Of a stretch of 44,829 nt of DNA, positions 16,864 to 23,151 are shown piece after piece. Within the stretch, counting starts at the first letter, position 1. The number at the start of each line of letters is the position of its first letter. This stretch comes from Candidatus Daviesbacteria bacterium (GTDB taxonomy: Bacteria; Patescibacteriota; Microgenomatia; Daviesbacterales; UBA10151), in NCBI GenBank assembly GCA_016198275.1, contig JACQIX010000023.1:1-44829 (forward strand), written 5' to 3'. A program made the position numbers and the translations under genes. The notes under the pieces are model-generated. The model saw only the letters and a program-made list of their open reading frames with translations, made no database searches and had not been told where the DNA came from.

Positions 16864-16938
16864 CAGTATAAATTACATATTGGATCTTGTGGTAGCCTGA
16901 TTAAATTAGCTCAAAGAGATTGGTAGAAAGATCCAAAA

Positions 16939-17598
16939 CTAAAAAATTTGAGTTTTAGCTTTTTGGCGAAGGTCTTGGAATTTTTGGGAGAAGATTTGAG
17001 ACAGCTTTTGCTGTTTTAGGGTATCCACAGCCTCTGTTTGTTGAGAGGCAGAATCACTTGCTCTCATTTGGTCTTTATTAGCCTCGATAAATTTTGTCAC
17101 ATCTTCGGCTGAAACTGTTGCCTCTTTTTCATAAAGTTTGGTGATTGCCAGCTGGATTAATATCTGATCTTTTAAAATGGCTCGATTTTGTCCTTGTTGA
17201 GTCAGTAAACCATCCAGCGAAGTTTTACCACCGACATTTTTTTCCAGTTCGGCAATTTTTGCCTCTATTTCTGCTTGGTCGGGGATGGCGTTTCCTTTTC
17301 TGGCTTCTTCTAAAATAATTTTTTCATTAATCAGTTGATTTAAAATTTGAGTCCGGAACTGTTGATTAAGTTTGGATTGCAGCTCCAAATTTGTAATCGG
17401 TGTACCATTAACAATGGCTGCAACAAACCAGCTTTTTTTGTATATCCCAAGTATCAATAAAGCGGTAATTGCAGCTACTGCGTAAAATTTTTTAGAGGAT
17501 TTAAAATTAATAATACCTTGGGATAAATTATTTAGAAAATTATTTAATTTCCCACCAGGGATTATATTTGCATCTTCACTTTTAACTTTTTTTGCCAT
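16939..17598 (-). CDS. Membrane-anchored SurA_N-like chaperone without PPIase domain
   Basis: 219 residues from the ATG at 17598 (MAKKVKSED), chosen because a near-consensus promoter lies 6 nt upstream inside the longer open frame. A hydrophobic anchor (about 41-60) is followed by a SurA N-terminal type helical domain: VNGTPITNLELQSKLNQQ, then QILNQLINEKIILEEARKG. The parvulin PPIase domain is missing, so a chaperone for exported proteins is likelier than an isomerase. It lies next to the anchored surface-protein array, divergently oriented, which fits a role in exporting or folding such proteins, but that is inference. Confidence 0.75.
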   Translation of the reverse strand: MAKKVKSEDANIIPGGKLNNFLNNLSQGIINFKSSKKFYAVAAITALLILGIYKKSWFVAAIVNGTPITNLELQSKLNQQFRTQILNQLINEKIILEEARKGNAIPDQAEIEAKIAELEKNVGGKTSLDGLLTQQGQNRAILKDQILIQLAITKLYEKEATVSAEDVTKFIEANKDQMRASDSASQQTEAVDTLKQQKLSQIFSQKFQDLRQKAKTQIF

Positions 17599-17604
17599 TG
17601 GCCG

Positions 17605-17634
17605 ATCATAACAGAATGAATTGTATTTTGACAA
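17605..17634 (-). promoter_or_regulatory. Promoter of the SurA_N-like gene, leaderless type
   Basis: TTGTCA (17629-17634), 18-nt spacer, extended -10 TGtTATGAT (TATGAT 17605-17610), then 6 nt to the ATG at 17598. Confidence 0.75.
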
Positions 17635-17672
17635 GAGTTAAACTATGATTAGTTAATAATTACAAGAAAATT

Positions 17673-18593
17673 ATGCAAAAGGGTACTGCCGCTCTTTTTT
17701 TATTAATTGTAGGCTGTATAATCTTTGCAGCAATTGCTGCTTTCTACTTTTCTGGTTTGGTAAAACCACTTGTTCTGCCGGTTTCTTTCAGAACTCTAAT
17801 CCCACCTTCAAATGAACAAGTTCTTTCCTCCGGAAATGAACAAGTTCTTTCCTCCGGAAATGAAACCTTGCTTCCAACTTCAGATCCTAAGTTCCTTATT
17901 TTCAGCAGTAAAAATTTAGGGTTGGAATTTCAATATCCAATTAAAGGTTATAAAACCTTGGAGGATTCTGAAGAGGAATTTAATAAAAGAGGCAATGGGA
18001 ATTTCAGGAAAAATTTTACCGGCTACGTTGGATATGAACCAGGGAAATTTTTAGCAGCAGTAGTGCTTTTGGATACTACCAACTCTTATGAAAGCAACCC
18101 TTTGACTGTTTGGGTTTTTGATAATCCTGACAGTTTAACTTTAGATGATTGGTTTGGTAAGTATTGGTACTATCCTTTCCTTTGGGGGGTTTTTGATAAA
18201 ACCTCAAAAGGTCATGTGACACCTGATACAGAAGTTACAATCAGCGGTAAATTGTCAAAAGCTAAAGTTGTGTCTTACCAGCCGGGAGAGCCGAAATATG
18301 TTTATGCTTATCAAGATAAAAGAATGTATTTATTTAGAGTGGTTGGTAATGAGGGAGAAAATATTTTATCTTCTGTTAAATTATTTGCAGAAAACGGAAA
18401 CGAACAAAATTGTAAAGTAAGCGGATGTAGCGGACAACTTTGTATTGAGGAAGGGCAAGATGATGTTAGCACATGTGAATTTAGAGAGGACTATGCTTGT
18501 TATAAAGGCGTTAAGTGTGAAAAACAGGCAGATGGTAAATGCGGCTGGATCCAAACAGATGAGTTAACAAAATGCTTGCAAGAAAAAAAATGA
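17673..18593 (+). CDS. Anchored surface protein, array member 1, with eight-cysteine-cluster C-terminus
   Basis: 306 residues. It begins MQKGTAALFLLIVG: a short basic leader plus hydrophobic helix (about 5-30), as in the next four genes. A Pro/Ser linker holds a 24-nt tandem repeat (NEQVLSSG twice). A central domain opens with LGLEFQYPIKGY (about 82-93), the mark shared by this family. The last 60 residues hold eight Cys (CKVSGCSGQLC...CEF...CYKGVKC...KCGW...KCL), matching the eight-cysteine-cluster domain found at C-termini of secreted proteins. It is probably anchored outside the membrane. No enzymatic residues seen. First gene of the array, divergent from the SurA_N-like gene. Confidence 0.7.
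   Translation: MQKGTAALFLLIVGCIIFAAIAAFYFSGLVKPLVLPVSFRTLIPPSNEQVLSSGNEQVLSSGNETLLPTSDPKFLIFSSKNLGLEFQYPIKGYKTLEDSEEEFNKRGNGNFRKNFTGYVGYEPGKFLAAVVLLDTTNSYESNPLTVWVFDNPDSLTLDDWFGKYWYYPFLWGVFDKTSKGHVTPDTEVTISGKLSKAKVVSYQPGEPKYVYAYQDKRMYLFRVVGNEGENILSSVKLFAENGNEQNCKVSGCSGQLCIEEGQDDVSTCEFREDYACYKGVKCEKQADGKCGWIQTDELTKCLQEKK
17811..17858 (+). repeat. 24-nt tandem direct repeat, two perfect units
   Basis: Units at 17811-17834 and 17835-17858 start AATGAACAAGTTC and end TCCTCCGGA, followed by a partial third unit (AATGAAAC). Each encodes NEQVLSSG in the linker of array member 1. The length is a multiple of three, so copy-number change would keep the frame. Confidence 0.9.
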
Positions 18594-18611
18594 CCAGGCA
18601 AAATTAATTTT

Positions 18612-19373
18612 ATGCAAAAAGGGTTTGTGCCGCTAGTATTTATTCTAATCATTAGTGTTTTATCGGTAGGGATTGTTGGTGGGGTTTGGTATTACAAATC
18701 TTTAACAAATATTGATCTAACTCATCCTCCTGAAGTTAAAAGGCAAAATAATGATTCTGTTGTAGTAAATGAAACTGATAATTGGAAGGTGTATAAAAGT
18801 CAGGAATATAATTTTGAGATAAAATATCCACCGACGGTGAATATTAAAGAGGAAGAGATTGTAGATCCTGGACAAATTTATAATAAATCGCATGTGTATT
18901 TTGAAATTGATGGAGGAAGGCTCGAGATTTATGGGGTATGTGGGAGAGGAATTCAGCCGATTAAAAATAAAGAAATAACAATCGCAGATCAAAAGACGAT
19001 TAAGTTTTATGAAACAGAAGATAAAGGGGCAATAAAAGCTATTAATAGACCGAATTCTGATGAGTCGATTTGTTTTGGTTTTACTTTGCCGAGTAATCCA
19101 AAAAAGACAGAAGAGGTAGATAAACTATTTGATCAAATGCTTTCGACTTTTAAGTTTTTAGAGGGAAAAACGGTGTCTTGGGAAGAGGCGGTTAGGATAC
19201 TAAACAGCGGACAGGTAACCGGAACATTTCAGACACATGCACTAGATGTCATTTTATATCTAAAAGATGGTAGTGAGACAAAGACAAAGGAACCAAGAAT
19301 TGATGAAATACATCGGGAGATAGAAAAGTGTAGCGTCTGTAAAAAAGGTGAATTTATGATATCTACAGAGTAG
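18612..19373 (+). CDS. Anchored surface protein, array member 2
   Basis: 253 residues. The leader MQKGFVPLVFILII and the following helix (to about 28) are almost identical to members 3 and 5. The central domain has DNWKVYKSQEYNFEIKYPP (about 56-74), the family mark. An added C-terminal part (about 193-250), VSWEEAVRILNSG...LDVILYLKDGS.TKTKEPRIDEI, with Cys pair CSVC, resembles a small domain seen in other surface proteins, whose function I do not know. The KGF pattern resembles a type IV prepilin cleavage site but lacks the Glu at +5. It follows member 1 by 18 nt. Confidence 0.7.
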   Translation: MQKGFVPLVFILIISVLSVGIVGGVWYYKSLTNIDLTHPPEVKRQNNDSVVVNETDNWKVYKSQEYNFEIKYPPTVNIKEEEIVDPGQIYNKSHVYFEIDGGRLEIYGVCGRGIQPIKNKEITIADQKTIKFYETEDKGAIKAINRPNSDESICFGFTLPSNPKKTEEVDKLFDQMLSTFKFLEGKTVSWEEAVRILNSGQVTGTFQTHALDVILYLKDGSETKTKEPRIDEIHREIEKCSVCKKGEFMISTE

Positions 19374-19430
19374 TTATAATAGATAAATATCTACAAATCT
19401 TGCCGACCAGCCGGCGGTGTAGGTGTCATG
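19374..19430 (-). pseudogene. Decayed copy of the 3' end of the 3D-domain gene (remnant 1)
   Basis: Translated on the minus strand this segment reads TYTAGWSARFVDIYLL and then a stop, against ARTAGWSARFIDIYLIN at the C-terminus of the intact 3D-domain protein (22440-23138). No start or upstream part of a gene remains. It directly follows array member 2, as remnant 2 follows member 5, so the two genes seem to have been duplicated together. Confidence 0.75.
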
Positions 19431-19437
19431 ATATGAT
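19429..19437 (+). promoter_or_regulatory. Extended -10 promoter of the DUF4258 gene
   Basis: TGaTATGAT ends 6 nt before the GTG start at 19444. It sits at the edge of the decayed 3D-gene tail. Confidence 0.6.
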
Positions 19438-19443
19438 TGGTTT

Positions 19444-19713
19444 GTGAAGATTGTGTTTACAAAGCATGTTCTAGAAGATTCAATTCCTAGGTTTGGAAAA
19501 TTAGGTTGGGTGATAACTAAATCTAAAATTAAACAAACTTTAAAAGATCCTAAATGGAAAGGATTTACCAGATTTGGCCAACCAACAGCCATGAGTTTAA
19601 TGGATGAGGGACATATTCTACGAGTCGTTTTTGAAGTAGAAGATGATATAATTAGAGTAATTACGGCGCATATTGCTAGAAGGGGAACTTATGAAAGCAC
19701 TAAAGAGAATTAA
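19444..19713 (+). CDS. DUF4258-like small protein (RelE/BrnT-like fold candidate)
   Basis: 89 residues, GTG start supported by an extended -10 box 6 nt upstream. The pattern FTKHVLEDSIPRFGKLG...ILRVVFEVEDDIIRVITAHIARR resembles DUF4258 proteins: an initial His in a helix and a late pair of strands ending V-I-T-A. Such proteins are often paired with DUF2283 proteins, as here (23-nt overlap), in a toxin-antitoxin-like arrangement; toxicity is unproven. It is inserted between array members 2 and 3. Confidence 0.65.
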   Translation: MKIVFTKHVLEDSIPRFGKLGWVITKSKIKQTLKDPKWKGFTRFGQPTAMSLMDEGHILRVVFEVEDDIIRVITAHIARRGTYESTKEN

Positions 19714-19951
19714 TTATAGTGAGGATGTGGATATTTTAACAATCCAGCTAGGTGACAAGAAGGTTGATGATTCATACGAGACCGATAATATGATAGTATC
19801 TGTGGCTAAGGATGGGGAGCCGGTGTTACTGGAGATTTTTAACGGTAGTAGGTTTTTAAAAGATTTAGGTAAGGTTATCCCTCAAAAGCTTCAAAGAGAA
19901 GTTTGGAAAAGCGCCAAATCGTCAATTTCAGTTTCTCATAAAATTAAGTAA
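19691..19951 (+). CDS. DUF2283 family protein
   Basis: 86 residues from the ATG at 19691, chosen because AAGGGGA lies 5 nt upstream and MKALKRINYSEDVDIL is the normal family start; the frame is open for six more codons. DUF2283 features: YSEDVDILTIQL, then a middle acidic strand (DNMIVSVAKDGEPVLLEIF) and a Lys-rich tail. It overlaps the DUF4258 gene and is probably its partner. Confidence 0.75.
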   Translation: MKALKRINYSEDVDILTIQLGDKKVDDSYETDNMIVSVAKDGEPVLLEIFNGSRFLKDLGKVIPQKLQREVWKSAKSSISVSHKIK

Positions 19952-19976
19952 CTCCATTTCTTCTGTATATATTTTC

Positions 19977-19985
19977 TGATACTAT
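19977..19985 (+). promoter_or_regulatory. Extended -10 promoter of array member 3
   Basis: TGaTACTAT, then 7 nt to the ATG at 19993: leaderless type. Confidence 0.65.
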
Positions 19986-19992
19986 AAATTTA

Positions 19993-21006
19993 ATGCAAAA
20001 AGGATTTGCCTCCCTAGTGTTTATTCTAATCATTAGTGTTTTATCGGTAGGGATTGTGGGTGGAGCATGGTTTTATAAAAATAAATATTTAGAAAAGTTA
20101 CAGCCGGAGGATAAGTCTGACATTATTGCAAGTATTCCTAATACATCCATTCCGGTAACTAGCTTGGAAAATATTGCCGATTGGAAGGTGTACAAGGATG
20201 AAATTTTTTCCCTTCAATATCCGCCTGATTGGGAACTAAAAGAGAATAAGGATGAAGTATTTCGGGAAGTTTATAATCCGAAAACTATTATCAGCGTTGG
20301 AAGTAATGGTTATGTTACAGCTATAGAGATGTTACCTTTTTCTGTTGAGCCTGATTTGAGAACAACGGATGGAGCCTCCCCTGTAGATATAATAGGTTTA
20401 CATTTATCATTTATAGATTTTACTAAAGCTAAAAAGGTTGATTTAAGCGGTAGATTAATTGACGCTTTATTTTATGATGACGGTTGGAATGTAATTTTTT
20501 CTGATGGAAAAAATCTTGTGATCTTTGGGCCACTGGTAGATGATCTCTCTGACGGTAGCCAAATTGAGAATAAGATTTTATCGACTCTTAAATTTACGAA
20601 GATATATAAAGGGCCTTTAGAGACAAAATATAGAGGACGGTCTACATCCTTTCACATCCCGAGGGGTTATACAGGATCAATTACTAATAATAAAATTGGA
20701 TCAGCTATTGAAGAGGAAGGTCATTTTAAAAATGAAAGTGAAAATATAGAGGTTTTTTATCAAGTTACAAGTTCACCGCTACCCTTAAAGTCTGACAGTT
20801 CTGCGAAACGCATATTAATTGATAACGAGTCAGGATTAAGAAGAGTTATATTAGCAGGTGTAGGTGCAGACATCTATCAACCACAAATAGAAGTAAATTA
20901 TCATAATAAGGGATATGTGATATATGTATCTACTGTTTGGAATGAAGTCCAAAATAAAAAAGCTGATGTGGTACTTGATGAAATTATTAGAACGTTTAGT
21001 TTTTGA
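19993..21006 (+). CDS. Anchored surface protein, array member 3
   Basis: 337 residues. The leader MQKGFASLVFILII and the helix (to about 27) match member 2 almost exactly, also at DNA level over roughly 60 nt. It has ADWKVYKDEIFSLQYPPDW (about 62-80), then a long beta-rich stretch, and a second related segment from about residue 215 (PLETKYRGRSTSFHIPRGY), so the protein may hold two copies of the domain. Its own promoter separates it from the DUF4258/DUF2283 pair. Function unknown; the extracytoplasmic location is inferred from the anchor. Confidence 0.7.
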   Translation: MQKGFASLVFILIISVLSVGIVGGAWFYKNKYLEKLQPEDKSDIIASIPNTSIPVTSLENIADWKVYKDEIFSLQYPPDWELKENKDEVFREVYNPKTIISVGSNGYVTAIEMLPFSVEPDLRTTDGASPVDIIGLHLSFIDFTKAKKVDLSGRLIDALFYDDGWNVIFSDGKNLVIFGPLVDDLSDGSQIENKILSTLKFTKIYKGPLETKYRGRSTSFHIPRGYTGSITNNKIGSAIEEEGHFKNESENIEVFYQVTSSPLPLKSDSSAKRILIDNESGLRRVILAGVGADIYQPQIEVNYHNKGYVIYVSTVWNEVQNKKADVVLDEIIRTFSF

Positions 21007-21016
21007 GTTTTATAAT

Positions 21017-21751
21017 ATGCAAAAAGGGTTTATTAGTCCGATATTAATGTTATCAATAGTTGGGGTTTTGTTTTTGGCGATTTCTTTGGGGTATTACTTG
21101 GGTAAAGGAGGTATTGATCAACCATTAGGAGGCGAGCTAAAAGATAGCCGCGAAATTAATAGTATTGATAAAGATGAACCAGAAAGTACTATTACTTCTC
21201 CCGCGCCTTTAAATAATCAACCAACAGTTAATAAACCAGAGGCAAGCAAAGTGAAAAGTGAAAAGATTTTATATAATGCAATGCCGACTTGGCAGACATA
21301 TACCGATACCGAGGCGAAATTTCTAATCCAATATCCGGAAAATTTTAGTATACCTATATCGGGTAAAGGAAAAGCAGTTGATTTTAGAATAAAAGATCCA
21401 GAAAGTATTTTTTGTATACCAGGCTTTGAAGCCGGGGGATGTTTAAGTGGTTATATTGTGTTGATTAATGATTATGATGGTAGTTCAAGAAGGGAGTGGT
21501 TTAAGAAAAAGAATCCGGGTGTGATTAGTCGACATGAGATAAAAGAATTTGAAATTAGCGGAGCGGGCTCGTTGTTGATTTTTAATCAGGAGTTTGGTGA
21601 TCCTTTGGGAGCGGTAGCGTTAATCCCAAGAGGTAATAAGATGTTTGTAATTTACTTTTACTTTTCCTCCGAAAAAGGAAATGGTAATGATGTGATAGAT
21701 GATAGGTTAAGTCATCTTAAAAATATACTCTCCACTTTCAAATTTTTATGA
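21017..21751 (+). CDS. Anchored surface protein, array member 4
   Basis: 244 residues from the ATG at 21017; the frame is open 31 codons further upstream into member 3, but the KGF leader (MQKGFISPILML) marks the true start. Anchor helix about 5-26, a long Pro/Ser/Lys/Glu-rich linker (about 35-85), then PTWQTYTDTEAKFLIQYPE (about 88-106) and a beta-rich domain ending HLKNILSTFKFL. It starts 10 nt after member 3, and its stop overlaps the ATG of member 5 (ATGA). Confidence 0.7.
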   Translation: MQKGFISPILMLSIVGVLFLAISLGYYLGKGGIDQPLGGELKDSREINSIDKDEPESTITSPAPLNNQPTVNKPEASKVKSEKILYNAMPTWQTYTDTEAKFLIQYPENFSIPISGKGKAVDFRIKDPESIFCIPGFEAGGCLSGYIVLINDYDGSSRREWFKKKNPGVISRHEIKEFEISGAGSLLIFNQEFGDPLGAVALIPRGNKMFVIYFYFSSEKGNGNDVIDDRLSHLKNILSTFKFL

Positions 21752-22380
21752 AGCAAAAAGGGTTTGTACCTTTAGTTTTTATTTTAATTATTGGAGTTTT
21801 ATCAGTGGCAATTGTTGGGGGAAACTTTTATATCAGAAGTACTTCCAAAGACAAATCCTGGACTTATAAGCAGTCATCTTCCATTAATTCACCCAAAGAG
21901 ACAACAATTAATGAATCGTATACTCCAGAGTTAAAGAAAAAGATAGGGACTTCTACAAAGACAATTGATGGTTGGAAAATTTATAAGAATCCCTCTCTAG
22001 GTGTAGAATTTCAATACCCTTTAGATGGATATATCGAAGGGGAGAACAGTTCTAGCGTTGTTTTAAGACTTCCATATAGACCCAAAGGACAGGTATTAGA
22101 TATACAGATATGGTTTATAAAAAATAATATTGTTTACTACCCTAGTTACCAAAAATATGGTGAATGTAACGAGAATGACGAGTACTATCAGATGTACAAG
22201 ATTTATAAGGAGTTTTGTTGGGAAAAAATAGTAATTGACGGAGTAGATGTGGAATCTTTAGTGGGTGAGTATTTTTATTATATTCCAAGCTTGAAGTTGG
22301 AGATAAAACCTGATTCTAATATTTATCGGAGAAAAGAGGACCTTGAAAAGATAATAAATTCGGTTACTTTTTTAAAGTAG
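21748..22380 (+). CDS. Anchored surface protein, array member 5
   Basis: 210 residues. The leader MKQKGFVPLVFILII again matches members 2 and 3. Then a Ser/Thr/Lys linker, DGWKIYKNPSLGVEFQYPL (about 75-93), and a single C-terminal domain ending IINSVTFLK. It overlaps the previous gene by 4 nt, so it is translationally coupled. A decayed tail of the 3D-domain gene begins right at its stop. Confidence 0.7.
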   Translation: MKQKGFVPLVFILIIGVLSVAIVGGNFYIRSTSKDKSWTYKQSSSINSPKETTINESYTPELKKKIGTSTKTIDGWKIYKNPSLGVEFQYPLDGYIEGENSSSVVLRLPYRPKGQVLDIQIWFIKNNIVYYPSYQKYGECNENDEYYQMYKIYKEFCWEKIVIDGVDVESLVGEYFYYIPSLKLEIKPDSNIYRRKEDLEKIINSVTFLK

Positions 22381-22410
22381 ATAGATATCTACGAATTTTG
22401 TACTCCAACC
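22381..22410 (-). pseudogene. Decayed copy of the 3' end of the 3D-domain gene (remnant 2)
   Basis: The minus strand reads GWSTKFVDIYL, matching GWSARFIDIYL at the C-terminus of the 3D-domain protein encoded just to the right. It begins directly at the stop of array member 5. Confidence 0.65.
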
Positions 22411-22428
22411 CTTCGGCAGGCTCAGGAC
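22409..22428. repeat. Short dispersed repeat (CCTTCGGCAGGCTCAGGAC type)
   Basis: Resembles the widespread CCTTCGACAGGCTCAGGAC palindromic repeat class. It lies in the gap between array member 5 and the 3D-domain gene and is related in style to the intragenic elements elsewhere in the window. Confidence 0.5.
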
Positions 22429-22439
22429 TTTCGTGCACG

Positions 22440-23138
22440 CTAGTTTATTAAATAAATGTCAATGAAGCGTGCACTCCAGCCCGCAGTTCTGGCGTCATCA
22501 AAGCCGAGGTCGATGATGTTGCCTTTGATAGCCCCGCCTGTATCCCCGGCAACTGCCATGCCATAACCTGGGATATAGATTTTGGAGCTAAGTTTAATTA
22601 CCGAAGGGTCAACAGCAATAACGCCTTTTCCTGCTTTCATGCCAGTGGCAGTCCATTCATTGCATCCAGGGCATCTTGAATCATAATGAGTAGCATAGAC
22701 CCGCATTTTTTTCCAATACTGTATTGATCCGCCCGGAGTATCCAAATTTTTCCATACAATTTTTGTCCCCCGCAAAATCTTTTTATCTTTTGGCTGGATA
22801 GTTTCCAAGGAGACAATTTCCCTGGCGTATTCTTCATCATCATTAGAATATATAATTTTGATGATTTTTACTTTTTTGCCATCCTCTCCTTCGTCTAGGA
22901 TTTTTTCCTCACCGGCCTCTGTTTCGGGATCATCTTCAAAAATGGTTTTTTTAGGCAAAACCTCTGTTTCTTCCTGCAATTTTTCAGTGAAAGAGGACTG
23001 AGTAGTAATTGATTGGTTGATAGGCAGGGTTTGAGTTGGAGAAGGGGTAGATTCTCCTAAAACTGATGGTGGTTGGAGGATGCTTTTGGCAAAAGCTGTG
23101 AGAATAATTATTAATATAATTCCGAGATAACGCTCCAT
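22440..23138 (-). CDS. Secreted 3D-domain (double-psi beta-barrel) protein
   Basis: 232 residues. An N-terminal signal or anchor (about 5-20) leads to a Ser/Thr/Pro/Glu-rich region, a G5-like or linker segment (about 80-130), and a C-terminal 3D domain: VYATHYDSRCPGCNEWTATG, GVIAVDPSVI, then the Asp triad region GDTGGAIKG, IDLGFDDA. 3D domains occur in Rpf- and MltA-like cell-wall lytic enzymes. It follows uvrD by 13 nt. Two decayed copies of its 3' end lie in the neighbouring array, so its end has been duplicated at least twice. Confidence 0.82.
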   Translation of the reverse strand: MERYLGIILIIILTAFAKSILQPPSVLGESTPSPTQTLPINQSITTQSSFTEKLQEETEVLPKKTIFEDDPETEAGEEKILDEGEDGKKVKIIKIIYSNDDEEYAREIVSLETIQPKDKKILRGTKIVWKNLDTPGGSIQYWKKMRVYATHYDSRCPGCNEWTATGMKAGKGVIAVDPSVIKLSSKIYIPGYGMAVAGDTGGAIKGNIIDLGFDDARTAGWSARFIDIYLIN

Positions 23139-23151
23139 AATTTTAAATTAT

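Noticed and set aside
19374-19592. A 72-residue minus-strand gene after array member 2.
   Set aside because: Only its last part matches the 3D protein tail; the rest is antisense to the DUF4258 gene. It was recorded as a pseudogene remnant instead.
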